Assembly (NCBI RefSeq): GCF_050586465.1
Contig: NZ_JBOCEG010000007.1
Span: forward strand, 161,092-225,091
Direction of reading: 5' to 3'
Source of the DNA: CAJXYS01 sp913063035
GTDB lineage: Bacteria > Pseudomonadota > Alphaproteobacteria > Rhodobacterales > Rhodobacteraceae
Length of the DNA: 64,000 nucleotides
The notes beneath the pieces were generated by a model. That model saw only the letters and a list, made by a program, of their open reading frames with translations, searched no databases and was not told the DNA's origin. Positions 34,214 to 42,215 of the stretch are shown here, in pieces. Every line of letters starts with the position of its first letter. The first letter of the stretch is position 1. A program made the translations under genes and the position numbers.

Positions 34214-34589
34214 GATCGTCACCCCGATCGCGCCCTGTCTCGACGAGACGGTCGCCCGCGTCGTGGCCGAGGCGCCGAACGGGTCCTTCGGGCTGCTGCC
34301 CCGCCATGTCGATTTCGTCTCGCCGCTGGTGCCGGGGGTGCTGGTCTACGAGACGGCGGCCGGGGGCGAACACTATGTCGGCATCAATGCCGGCACGCTG
34401 GTCAAGTGCGGGGCCGAGGTACTGGTTTCGACCCGGAACGCCATCCCCGGCGACGACCTGGATTCGCTGCAGGCCCGCGTTCGGGCCGAATTCATCGAAC
34501 TCGACGAGGAAGAGCGCCAGGCGCGCTCGGCGCTCGCACGGCTGGAGGCCGGCATCGTGCGCCGTTTCCTCGAACTGGAAAAGACCTGA
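34203..34589 (+). CDS. atpC: N-ATPase epsilon subunit
   Basis: 128 residues beginning MRLKIVTPIAPCLDETVARVVAEAPNGSFGLLPRHVDF, the epsilon beta-sandwich pattern, with a short helical C terminus (LARLEAGIVRRFLELEKT). It regulates and links the central stalk. GGAGG sits 6 nt before ATG 34203; ATG 34197 is too close to the site. The start lies inside atpD (11-bp overlap), as usual in such operons. Confidence 0.9.
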   Translation: MRLKIVTPIAPCLDETVARVVAEAPNGSFGLLPRHVDFVSPLVPGVLVYETAAGGEHYVGINAGTLVKCGAEVLVSTRNAIPGDDLDSLQARVRAEFIELDEEERQARSALARLEAGIVRRFLELEKT

Positions 34590-34591
34590 CG

Positions 34592-34906
34592 ATGGCCGGG
34601 ACCGACCCCGAAAGGAAGCGCCCGCGCCCGGGCGACGAGACCGCGGACCGCATCGGGCGCAGCGCCAGGCGCAAGCTCGAGGCGCAGCGGCGCAAGGATC
34701 GGGGGCTCTGGTACGGCCTTGGCATGTTCGGGCTCGTCGGCTGGGCGGTGGCGGTCCCGACGCTGCTCGGCACGGCGCTCGGCATGTGGATCGACAGCCG
34801 GGCCGGTTCCGGGACATCATGGACGCTGGCCCTGCTCTTGGGCGGGGTGGCGCTGGGATGCTTCAACGCCTGGTACTGGGTTCAAAAGGAGAGCCGCGAT
34901 GACTGA
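34592..34906 (+). CDS. atpQ: N-ATPase AtpQ (AtpI-like) subunit
   Basis: 104 residues with a basic N terminus (about 1-40, rich in Arg/Lys) and two membrane helices (GLGMFGLVGWAVAVPTLLGTALGMWI and SWTLALLLGGVALGCFNAWYWV). It resembles AtpI, a membrane assembly factor for c rings. The name AtpQ is used for this position in N-ATPase operons. It is 2 bp after atpC. Confidence 0.85.
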   Translation: MAGTDPERKRPRPGDETADRIGRSARRKLEAQRRKDRGLWYGLGMFGLVGWAVAVPTLLGTALGMWIDSRAGSGTSWTLALLLGGVALGCFNAWYWVQKESRDD

Positions 34907-34924
34907 ACCGACGGTGGGTCACCC

Positions 34925-35215
34925 ATGACGATTCCCGACCCGGCACCCGTGGCGCTGGCCCTCGGGCTGGGCCTGCTGGCCGGCGGGCTCTATTTCGCAG
35001 CGCTCTGGATCTCGGTGCGCCGGCTCACCGGGGACGGCGGCTGGCGCGGCTTCGCGCTGGCCACGGCCCTGCGGCTGCTGGCCGTTCTCGGCGCGCTCGG
35101 CGCGCTCGCCTGGGCCGGGGCCGGGGCCGCAGAGCTGCTGGCCGCCGGCATCGGCTTCGTGATCGCGCGGGTCGCGGCGACACGGATCGCGCGGCGCCCG
35201 GCAGGGGACGGATAG
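34925..35215 (+). CDS. atpR: N-ATPase AtpR subunit
   Basis: 96 residues with three hydrophobic segments and conserved arginines (SVRRLTG, ALRLLAVL, ARVAATRIARR). AtpR occurs only in N-ATPase operons; it is predicted to stay in the membrane near the c ring. A nine-codon frame (34899-34928) overlaps its start and may serve translational coupling. The assignment rests on position and topology. Confidence 0.82.
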   Translation: MTIPDPAPVALALGLGLLAGGLYFAALWISVRRLTGDGGWRGFALATALRLLAVLGALGALAWAGAGAAELLAAGIGFVIARVAATRIARRPAGDG

Positions 35216-35218
35216 GCC

Positions 35219-35929
35219 ATGCAGATCAGCCCGGACCAGTGGATCCTCTACGAATGGCGCGGGCTCGCGCTCAACGCCACGGTGGTCTTCACCTGGGGGG
35301 TGATGGCGCTGCTGGTCCTGATCTCCTGGGCCATCACCGCGCGGCTCTCCGAGGGGACGCGGATCTCGCGCTGGCAGGTGATGCTGGAGGTCGTCGTCGA
35401 GACGATCCGCGATCAGATCGCGGATGTCGGCGCGGACCGCCCGGCGCGCTACCTGCCCTTCATCGGGACGCTGTTTCTCTTCATCGCGGCCTCCAACCTG
35501 CTGGCGGTGGTGCCGGGGTTCCGCCCGCCGACCGGGTCGCTCTCGACCACCGTGGCGCTGGCGGCCTGCGTGCTGGTGGCGGTGCCGCTTTTCGCGATCA
35601 CGGAGCGCGGGCTGCGCGGCTATCTCGGCAGCTATGTCCGCCCGACCGTCTTGATGCTGCCCTTCAACGTGATCGGCGAGGTCTCGCGCACCATCGCCCT
35701 GGCGATCCGGCTTTACGGCAACGTCATGAGCGGCACCGTGATCGCCGGCATCCTGATCAGCGTGGCACCGTTTTTCTTCCCGGTCCTGATGCAGCTTCTC
35801 GGGCTGCTGACGGGGCTGATCCAGGCCTATATTTTCGCGGTGCTGGCGATGGTCTACATCGCCTCTGCCGCCCGGACCCGGCCCGCCGAGGCGGCCGGCA
35901 CGCCCGACGACACAGAGACAGGAGACTGA
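35219..35929 (+). CDS. atpB: N-ATPase a subunit
   Basis: 236 residues with five or six membrane helices. The essential Arg lies in the TIALAIRLYGNVMSG helix, and GLIQAYIFAVLAMVYIASA is the last conserved helix; NLLAVVPGF is the usual first loop. It forms the ion half-channels facing the c ring. It ends 2 bp before atpE. Confidence 0.93.
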   Translation: MQISPDQWILYEWRGLALNATVVFTWGVMALLVLISWAITARLSEGTRISRWQVMLEVVVETIRDQIADVGADRPARYLPFIGTLFLFIAASNLLAVVPGFRPPTGSLSTTVALAACVLVAVPLFAITERGLRGYLGSYVRPTVLMLPFNVIGEVSRTIALAIRLYGNVMSGTVIAGILISVAPFFFPVLMQLLGLLTGLIQAYIFAVLAMVYIASAARTRPAEAAGTPDDTETGD

Positions 35930-35931
35930 GC

Positions 35932-36213
35932 ATGGACGACTATTCCCTCTGGATCGCCGCCGTATCCATCGTCACGGCCGGGCTGACCATCGCCATCGGC
36001 TCCATCGGGCCGGCCCTGGCCGAGGGGCGCGCGGCATCGCAGGCGCTGGCGGCCATCGCCCAGCAGCCCGACGCCTCCAATACCATCACGCGGACGCTCT
36101 TCGTCAGCCTGGCGATGATCGAGTCGACGGCGATCTACTGTTTCGTGGTCTCCATGATCCTGATCTTCGCCAATCCCTTCACCGAGATCGCGGCCCAGGC
36201 GGCCGGGGGGTAA
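35932..36213 (+). CDS. atpE: N-ATPase c subunit with Na+-binding residues
   Basis: 93 residues, two helices with a polar loop (AQQPDASNT). Helix 1 has P27-x3-E31 and helix 2 has E64-S65-T66-x2-Y69. These match in spacing the Na+ ligands of the Ilyobacter tartaricus c ring (Gln32, Glu65, Ser66, Thr67, Tyr70), with Glu in place of Gln32, as known for N-ATPase c subunits. The ring is therefore predicted to move Na+ rather than H+. Established: these residues define Na+ sites in the family. Inferred: the actual ion here. Confidence 0.92.
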   Translation: MDDYSLWIAAVSIVTAGLTIAIGSIGPALAEGRAASQALAAIAQQPDASNTITRTLFVSLAMIESTAIYCFVVSMILIFANPFTEIAAQAAGG

Positions 36214-36217
36214 GCAG

Positions 36218-37000
36218 GTGCAGATCGACTGGCTGACCGTCGCGGCGCAGATCGTCAACTTCCTGGTTCTGGTCTGGCTGTTGCAGCGATTTCTCTACGG
36301 CCCGATCACCCGGGCCATGGCCCGGCGCGAGACCCGGATCGAGGATCGGCTGGCCGATGCGCGGGCCATGCAGGACGAGGCCCGCGACGAGGCCGAGGCG
36401 CTGCGCGCGGAACGGCGCGAGCTCGACGATCGGCGCGAGCAGATCCTCGCGGATGCCCGGCAGCGCGCCGCGGGGCTGCGCCAGGACCTCGAGGACGAGA
36501 TCCGGGCGGAGGTGCGGGACCAGCGCGCCGACTGGCAGCGCCAGATCGCCGACGAGCACGACGATTTCCTGGCCGAGCTGCGCCGCCGCGCCGCGGCCCA
36601 GGTGGTCGAGGTGATCCGCTCGATCCTGGCCGACTACGCGGATGCCGACCTCGCCGGCCAGGTCGCCGCGCAATTCGCCGCCCGCCTGGACGCGCTCGAC
36701 GCCGAGCGCCGCGACGCGCTGGCCCATGCCGCGAAGCGGACCGGGGCGCAGGCCGTCGTCGAAAGCGGGGCCACCCTCCCCGCCGCCGCGCGCAGCCGCA
36801 TCACCCGCGCCGTGCACGAGACCGTGGAAGCCGATCTCGACGTGGTCTACGAGACTGATCCGGATCTCCTTCTGGGCGTCCGGCTGACCATCGGCGAACA
36901 GGTCGCCGAATGGTCGGCGCGCGGCTACCTGGACCGGCTCGAGAAAGAGATCGCCGACATCCTCGAGAACAGGGCCGCCGCGGCCACGGAAGCGGCCTGA
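36218..37000 (+). CDS. atpF: N-ATPase b subunit (long form)
   Basis: 260 residues, start GTG 36218, 4 bp after atpE. One N-terminal membrane helix (TVAAQIVNFLVLVWLLQRFL) is followed by a long charged helix (about 30-125, Arg/Glu-rich, coiled coil) and a C-terminal domain of about 130 residues. It is much longer than the ~160 residues of a housekeeping b subunit. The extra domain probably replaces delta, which is absent from the operon; this is known for N-ATPases. Confidence 0.9.
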   Translation: MQIDWLTVAAQIVNFLVLVWLLQRFLYGPITRAMARRETRIEDRLADARAMQDEARDEAEALRAERRELDDRREQILADARQRAAGLRQDLEDEIRAEVRDQRADWQRQIADEHDDFLAELRRRAAAQVVEVIRSILADYADADLAGQVAAQFAARLDALDAERRDALAHAAKRTGAQAVVESGATLPAAARSRITRAVHETVEADLDVVYETDPDLLLGVRLTIGEQVAEWSARGYLDRLEKEIADILENRAAAATEAA

Positions 37001-37009
37001 GGGGGGACG

Positions 37010-38533
37010 ATGCTCAGGACCGTTCTTCCCGGGCTTCTCGAGGACATCGGCACCGCCATGACCCGCGTCGGGCCCGCGCTCGAGCTGGCCGAGATCGCCC
37101 ATGTCCGCAGCGTGGGCGACGGCGTGGCCGAGATCGTCGGCTTCACCGGGCTTCACCCCGACGAACTGGTCATCTTCGAGTCCGGCGTGACCGGGCTCGC
37201 GGCCAATCTCGGCGAGGCGCGCACCGGCGTCACCGTCCTGGGCGACACGGGCCGCATCCGCAGCGGCGAGCGCGTTCACCGCACCGGGCGGGCCGTGGAC
37301 GTGCCGGTGGGTGCAGCGCTGCTCGGCCGTGTCGTGGACGGGCTGGGCCAGCCGATCGACGCGGGCGGGCCGATCGAGGCCGAGGCGCGGCGCGCCATCG
37401 AGCAGCCCGCGCCGCGGATCATGGACCGCGCCCCGGTGGACGAGCCGCTGCAGACCGGGATCAAGGCGATCGATGCGGCCATTCCCATCGGCCGCGGCCA
37501 GCGCGAGCTGATCGTCGGTGACCGGCAGACCGGCAAGACCGCCATCGCGCTCGACGCGATCCTGAACCAGGCCGACAGCGGTGTGCTCTCGGTCTATTGC
37601 GCCGTGGGTCAGCGCGCCTCGGCGGTGGCCCGGGTCATCGCCGCGCTGCGCGAGAGCGGCGCGCTGGAGCGGACCGTCGTGGTCGTGGCCAGCGGCGAGG
37701 ACGCGCCGGGGCTGCAATTCATCGCGCCCTATGCCGCAACCACCATGGCCGAGCATTTCATGCGCCAGGGCCGGGACGTTCTCGTGGTCTATGACGATCT
37801 CACCCGCCACGCCCGCGCCTATCGCGAGTTGTCGCTGCTGCTGCGCCGGCCGCCGGGGCGCGAAGCCTATCCCGGCGACGTCTTCTACATCCATGCCCGC
37901 CTGCTGGAACGCGCGACGCATCTGCGCGATACGCTCGGCGGCGGCTCCATGACGGCGCTGCCGATCATCGAGACCCAGGCACAGAACATCTCGGCCTTCA
38001 TCCCGACCAACCTGATCTCGATCACCGACGGGCAGATCTATCTCTCGCCCGCGCTGTTCGAAAAGGGCCAGCTGCCGGCCATCGATATCGGTGCGTCGGT
38101 CTCGCGGATCGGGGGCAAGGTGCAACTGCCCGCCTACCGCGCGGTCGCGGGCGACCTGCGGCTCTTCTATTCCCAGTTCGAGGAGCTGGAGACCTTCGCG
38201 CGCTTCGGCACCCGGCTCGACGAGGGCACCCGCAAGAAGCTGACCCGCGGCCGGCGCGTGCGCGACGTGCTGCAACAGACCGAGCGTGACCACTTCCCCG
38301 TGCCCGAGCAGATCGCCGTCCTGCTCGCAGCGACCGAGGGTCTGCTCGACGGGGTGGCGCCCGGGGCGGTCGGGGCGGTCCAGCAGGCGATCCGCACGGC
38401 CGTCCGGGACAGGATGGGCGCCCTGTCCGCGCGGATCGAGGCCGGCGAGACCTTGTCGCAATCGGACCTCGAGACGCTCGTCGATGCGCTGCGCGACGTG
38501 GTGACGGCGCAGGAGAGCCATGGACACGCTTGA
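37010..38533 (+). CDS. atpA: N-ATPase alpha subunit
   Basis: 507 residues. The P-loop is GDRQTGKTAIALD, and the alpha signature PAINIGLSVSRVG appears as PAIDIGASVSRIGG with the arginine finger in SRIGG. It forms the hexamer with AtpD. It overlaps atpG by 14 bp. AGGGGGGACG precedes ATG 37010. Confidence 0.94.
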   Translation: MLRTVLPGLLEDIGTAMTRVGPALELAEIAHVRSVGDGVAEIVGFTGLHPDELVIFESGVTGLAANLGEARTGVTVLGDTGRIRSGERVHRTGRAVDVPVGAALLGRVVDGLGQPIDAGGPIEAEARRAIEQPAPRIMDRAPVDEPLQTGIKAIDAAIPIGRGQRELIVGDRQTGKTAIALDAILNQADSGVLSVYCAVGQRASAVARVIAALRESGALERTVVVVASGEDAPGLQFIAPYAATTMAEHFMRQGRDVLVVYDDLTRHARAYRELSLLLRRPPGREAYPGDVFYIHARLLERATHLRDTLGGGSMTALPIIETQAQNISAFIPTNLISITDGQIYLSPALFEKGQLPAIDIGASVSRIGGKVQLPAYRAVAGDLRLFYSQFEELETFARFGTRLDEGTRKKLTRGRRVRDVLQQTERDHFPVPEQIAVLLAATEGLLDGVAPGAVGAVQQAIRTAVRDRMGALSARIEAGETLSQSDLETLVDALRDVVTAQESHGHA

Positions 38534-39434
38534 AACCCTCACCGCCCGGCTGGAGACGACCGAGGACATCCGCGCCATCGTCCGCACGATGAAATCGCTC
38601 TCTGCCGTCAGCATCACCCAGTACGAGCGCGCCGTGGTCGCGCTTCGCGATTACCAGCGGACGGTAGACCTGGGGCTGCAGGCGCTTCTCCGGGACGGGG
38701 TGCCCCGGGAAAGCCCCCGGGCCGGCACCATGGCCCGCGCAACGGTGATCGTGGTCGGCTCCGATCACGGGCTCTGCGGGCGGTTCAACGAGACGGTCGC
38801 GGATCGGGCCAGCCGCGCGTTGCTGGGCGGGCCGGCGCCCCCGCGGCTGCTGGCGGCCGGTCTGCGCGGGGCGGCGCGGCTGGACGCGCTCGGCCATTCC
38901 CCCGACGCCATGCTCGAGCTGCCGGGCGCGGTCGAGGGGCTGACCCGGACCGCGCACGAGATCCTTCTGCGCATCGACGCCTGGCGCGGCGCGCAAGAGC
39001 TCGGCGCGCTGCATGTCTGCTACAACCGCCGCACCGAAACGGCGCGGGCCGTGCCCTATATCGCCCGCGCGGCCCCGCTTTCCCGTGACTTCCTGACCGC
39101 GCTGGCTGACGCGCCCTGGCCCGGCCACAGCCTGCCGATGATCACGATGGACCGCGGCGCGCTCTTTTCCTGGCTGATCCGGCAGCGTCTCTTCCTCGAG
39201 ATCTACCGCGCGCTCGCGGAGTCGCTGGCCAGCGAACACGCCCAGCGGCTCGCCGCGATGCAGGCGGCCGACCGCAATATCTCGGATCGCCGCGAAGCGC
39301 TGGTCGCCCAGGTCCGGCAGAAACGCCAGCAGCAGATCACGACCGAATTGCTGGATATCGTGTCGGGCTTCGAGGCGGCGCGATCGTCCGAGAGCGTCAC
39401 CGACACCCCCGAACAACCTCCCCGCGACGCCTGA
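38520..39434 (+). CDS. atpG: N-ATPase gamma subunit
   Basis: 304 residues. N-terminal helix LTARLETTEDIRAIVRTMKSLSAVSITQYE and a C-terminal helix (RNISDRREALVAQVRQKRQQQITTELLDIVSGFEA pattern) form the central stalk; the GSDHGLCGRFNE segment is the Rossmann-like core. It is the last gene of the operon. GGAG lies 4 nt before ATG 38520. It is not followed by a clear terminator; a 5-bp stem lies at 39532-39544. Confidence 0.92.
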   Translation: MDTLETLTARLETTEDIRAIVRTMKSLSAVSITQYERAVVALRDYQRTVDLGLQALLRDGVPRESPRAGTMARATVIVVGSDHGLCGRFNETVADRASRALLGGPAPPRLLAAGLRGAARLDALGHSPDAMLELPGAVEGLTRTAHEILLRIDAWRGAQELGALHVCYNRRTETARAVPYIARAAPLSRDFLTALADAPWPGHSLPMITMDRGALFSWLIRQRLFLEIYRALAESLASEHAQRLAAMQAADRNISDRREALVAQVRQKRQQQITTELLDIVSGFEAARSSESVTDTPEQPPRDA

Positions 39435-39571
39435 TCGGCGCCGCGGGCCTGCCGCGCGGGAACCCTGGCGGAAATGCGATATCCGTACACCCGCCCAGGT
39501 GACTGACTCCGCGAAATAAAATTGCGTCCTACCCCGTGTCGGGGAGCGGCGGGGCGTCGCACAACCCGAGA

Positions 39572-39600
39572 TTGATTTTTCTTGGGTCGTTAACTATAAT
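39572..39600 (+). promoter_or_regulatory. Near-consensus sigma-70 promoter upstream of the small membrane-protein genes
   Basis: TTGATT (39572-39577), 17-nt spacer, TATAAT (39595-39600): the best promoter match in the window, in a short AT-rich island after the N-ATPase operon. The expected transcript start is near 39607, about 37 nt before ATG 39644. Confidence 0.7.
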
Positions 39601-39643
39601 TTAGGAGAGTACTGGAAATTTATTTTTGGTAAGTGGAGAGTAC

Positions 39644-39835
39644 ATGTTGAAAACCCTCAGGCATGATTGGACACCGCTCGCGGTCGTGACGGCCATCACC
39701 CTTGCGGTCATTTTCACGCAGATGGCCGCCCAGGCCACCGATCCGGGAAACCAAGGTCAAAAGGGTGGCCTCGTTCAGAGCCTGCAGGCGTTCAAGACCG
39801 ACATCCAGCGGCTGAGAACCCTCGCGGCGAACTGA
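39644..39835 (+). CDS. Small single-span membrane protein, paralogue 1
   Basis: 63 residues, MLKTLRHDWTPLAVVTAITLA at the start; one membrane helix (about 11-32) and a polar C-terminal helix (SLQAFKTDIQRLRTLAAN). GGAG lies 5 nt before ATG 39644, behind a near-consensus promoter. A clear paralogue follows 160 bp downstream, with the same layout: L[KR]TLR[HY][DE]W, a membrane helix, then LVQ[SG]L. I do not recognise the family. Its position after the N-ATPase operon suggests, but does not prove, a link to it. Confidence 0.65.
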   Translation: MLKTLRHDWTPLAVVTAITLAVIFTQMAAQATDPGNQGQKGGLVQSLQAFKTDIQRLRTLAAN

Positions 39836-39994
39836 TCGCGTCACAGCGCCCGCGCGCCCCGGCGGATGCCGGGCAGCCCCACCACATCGCGAGAGGGGCG
39901 CGCGAAACGGCTGACCGCCTGCATCCAATGGTTGCGTTTTAACCCGGCGTCAACCATCATGGCGGAGTGTGTACGAGTAAATCCGGAGTACGAG

Positions 39995-40180
39995 TTGAGA
40001 ACACTCAGATACGAGTGGAAAGCTGTCGTCCTCATCGGCCTGTGCGCGGCTTTCCTGCTTTTCACCCTGTTCAGACCTGCCGCCCCGGGCGATGATCCCG
40101 CGCCGCGGACCGCGCTGGTTCAGGGCCTCGAGGACCTGCGCGCGGGGGCCGAGCGGATGAAGGCCCGCCTGTCGCCCTGA
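39995..40180 (+). CDS. Small single-span membrane protein, paralogue 2
   Basis: 61 residues from TTG 39995, which has CGGAG 6 nt upstream and aligns with the start region of paralogue 1; ATG 39959 is a longer alternative without a ribosome site. LRTLRYEWKAVVLIGLCAAF begins it, one membrane helix follows (about 9-27), and the tail reads PRTALVQGLEDLRAGAERMKARL. The DNA just before the start (GAGTACGAGTTGA) matches paralogue 1 (GAGTACATGTTGA), so the ATG of copy 1 is lost here. Function unknown. Confidence 0.55.
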   Translation: MRTLRYEWKAVVLIGLCAAFLLFTLFRPAAPGDDPAPRTALVQGLEDLRAGAERMKARLSP

Positions 40181-40199
40181 GCCCCTGCAGGTCGGTCAC

Positions 40200-40219
40200 G
40201 CCCTGCCCTCCCGCAGGGC
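40200..40219 (+). terminator. Stem-loop after the second small membrane-protein gene
   Basis: GCCCTGC - CCTCCC - GCAGGGC, perfect 7-bp stem 20 nt after the stop, followed by a moderately T-containing stretch (CTGTTGTT). Probably ends the small-gene transcript. The CCTCCC loop is complementary to a Shine-Dalgarno sequence. Confidence 0.45.
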
Positions 40220-40429
40220 GGCGGGCTGTTGTTCCCGGCAACGGGATGGCGCGCGGACAGCCGAACCGGACCGCGTGCCAAGGTCCGACCCGCGGCGGGA
40301 AACCGGCCGTCCGGGGCCGGCACGACGGCACCGGGGGCGCGGCGCCACGGCTCTGCCAGCAGGGTTGTGGCGCGCGGCAAGCATCACCACGAAAACGAAA
40401 ACCGGGAAAACCCGAAGCGATCCGGCGTC

Positions 40430-40534
40430 ATGTCCATGAAAAGAGAGTGGACGCCCCCGGCGGCGTGTTGCAGCGTGAAGGATGTTACACGGCAGGCCTC
40501 TGCCCCGTTGGGCGATGATCCCGGAGGCGCGTAA
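40430..40534 (+). pseudogene. Possible decayed third copy of the small membrane-protein gene
   Basis: A 34-codon frame, MSMKREWTPPAACC at the start and APLGDDPGGA at the end. KREWTPPA recalls RHDWTPLA of copy 1, and the DNA coding APLGDDP (near 40490-40522, with GGGCGATGATCCCG identical over 14 bp) matches the APGDDP region of copy 2. The membrane helix between them is gone. It may be a degenerate paralogue or chance. Confidence 0.3.
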
Positions 40535-40702
40535 AGCTATGGTGACCTACGATGATCCAGGCCACCGGCCGCGCGGCGGTCCCGCGCGACCGGGGCCGGA
40601 GGGCGCAGGCGCATGGACGGGGAAGACCGCCACCGGCCCCCGGTCTAACATATCGGCCAATGGCCCGTATCTCTTGAAACCCTGGGATCCAGGATCCTCC
40701 CG

Positions 40703-42118
40703 ATGATTTATCCGGTCATTCTCTGCGGCGGCTCCGGTACACGGCTCTGGCCCCTCTCGCGCAAGAGCTACCCCAAGCAGTTCACCGAACTCGTTCCGGG
40801 GGGCACGCTTCTCCAGGCGACTGCGCGGCGACTGAGCGGCGCGGGCTACGCCGCGCCTTGCGTGCTTACCGGCGCGGAGTTCCGTTTCATCGTGACCCAG
40901 CAGCTGACCGAAGCCGGGGTCGATCCGGGCGCCATTCTCATCGAGCCCGAAGGCCGCAACACCGCGCCCGCGATCCTGGCGGCCGCGCTGCACCTTGCGA
41001 AACAGGATCCGGAGGCGGTGATGCTCGTCGCGCCCTCCGATCACGTCATTCCCGACGCATCCGCCTTCCGCGCGGCGGTCGCCCGCGGGATGGGGGCCGT
41101 TTCCGCAGGCGACCTCGTCACCTTCGGCATAACGCCCGACCGCGCCGAGACCGGCTACGGCTATCTCGAACTCGCCGGCCCTGCCCGGGACGGCAGCCCC
41201 GGGAAGCTGAGAGGCTTCATCGAGAAACCCGATCATGCCCGGGCTGCCGAGATGCTGGCGGCCGGCACCTGTCTCTGGAATTCCGGGATATTCCTCTTTT
41301 CGGTCCGGGATATCGTGGCGGCCTTCGCGGCGCATGCCCCCGCGCTCATGGACCCTGTCGCGCGGGCCGTCGACGGCGCGACGGCCGATCTCGGTTTTCT
41401 ACGGCTCGCCCCGGAGCCATGGCAGGACGCGGACGACATCTCGATAGACTACGCGATCATGGAGAAGGCGACGAACATCTCGGCGGTGCCCTATCCCGGC
41501 CACTGGTCCGATCTCGGCGGGTGGGACTCCGTCTGGCGCGCGCAGGAACCGGATGAAGCCGGCGTTGTCACGCATGGCCCCGCGACCGCCATGGATTGCC
41601 GCGACACGCTCCTGAGATCGGAGGATCCCGAGGTGGCACTGGTCGGCCTCGGTCTGGAAAAGGTGATCGCCGTGGCGACGTCGGATGGCGTCCTGGTGGC
41701 CGGTATGGACCGCGCCCAGGACGTGAAATCCGTCGTCGCCCGCCTTAAGGAGAAGGGCGTATCCCAGGCCGAGCAGTTCCCGAAGCAACACCGGCCATGG
41801 GGGTGGTTCCAGTCTTTGGCGAAGGGGGGGCGGTTCCAGGTCAAACGGATCGTCGTGGAACCCGGGGCGACGCTCAGCCTGCAGAGTCACTATCACCGCT
41901 CGGAGCACTGGATCGTCGTCGAGGGCTCGGCCCGGGCGACCATCGGCGGGGACCGGAGCCTCGTGACCGAAAACGAGTCGGTCTACGTGCCCGCCGGCAC
42001 CCGTCACCGCCTGGAGAACCCGGGCAAGGTGCCGCTCGTGCTTATCGAGGTGCAGACCGGCAGCTATCTCGGCGAGGATGACATCCTGCGCTACGAGGAC
42101 GTCTACGCGCGCCCCTGA
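40703..42118 (+). CDS. manC: Mannose-1-phosphate guanylyltransferase / mannose-6-phosphate isomerase
   Basis: 471 residues, type II bifunctional enzyme. The N-terminal pyrophosphorylase domain has GGSGTRLWPLSRKSYPKQF and EPEGRNTAPAI with FIEKPDHA; the C-terminal cupin (about 350-470) has the QSHYHRSEHWIVVEG metal-site motif of type II phosphomannose isomerase. It makes GDP-mannose for polysaccharide or glycoconjugate synthesis and so may feed the glycan genes at the left end. AGGA lies 8 nt before ATG 40703. It converges on the M20 gene with about 100 bp between. Confidence 0.92.
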   Translation: MIYPVILCGGSGTRLWPLSRKSYPKQFTELVPGGTLLQATARRLSGAGYAAPCVLTGAEFRFIVTQQLTEAGVDPGAILIEPEGRNTAPAILAAALHLAKQDPEAVMLVAPSDHVIPDASAFRAAVARGMGAVSAGDLVTFGITPDRAETGYGYLELAGPARDGSPGKLRGFIEKPDHARAAEMLAAGTCLWNSGIFLFSVRDIVAAFAAHAPALMDPVARAVDGATADLGFLRLAPEPWQDADDISIDYAIMEKATNISAVPYPGHWSDLGGWDSVWRAQEPDEAGVVTHGPATAMDCRDTLLRSEDPEVALVGLGLEKVIAVATSDGVLVAGMDRAQDVKSVVARLKEKGVSQAEQFPKQHRPWGWFQSLAKGGRFQVKRIVVEPGATLSLQSHYHRSEHWIVVEGSARATIGGDRSLVTENESVYVPAGTRHRLENPGKVPLVLIEVQTGSYLGEDDILRYEDVYARP

Positions 42119-42215
42119 GCGGGTCAAGGGTCGCCCGCGCCGTGCCCGCCCCCATGCCGCGCGGGTCCGCCCCCCTCTTTGCACGAGACGGGTGCGTCTT
42201 CGCCGGTCACGCGCC

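Larger units (their letters stand above)
40181..40702. other. Intergenic region before the mannose-1-phosphate gene
   Basis: About 520 bp holding only the stem-loop at 40200-40219 and the possible decayed small gene at 40430-40534. No convincing promoter could be placed for the following gene, though the region near 40660-40700 (TATCTCTTGAAACC) is relatively AT-rich. Confidence 0.4.

Noticed and set aside
36179..38617. 812-codon open frame antisense to atpF and atpA
   Set aside because: Shadow of well-identified ATPase genes; no recognisable domains.
39532..39544. Terminator for the N-ATPase operon (CCCCG-TGT-CGGGG)
   Set aside because: Only 5 bp with a 3-nt loop and no T-run; too weak to claim.
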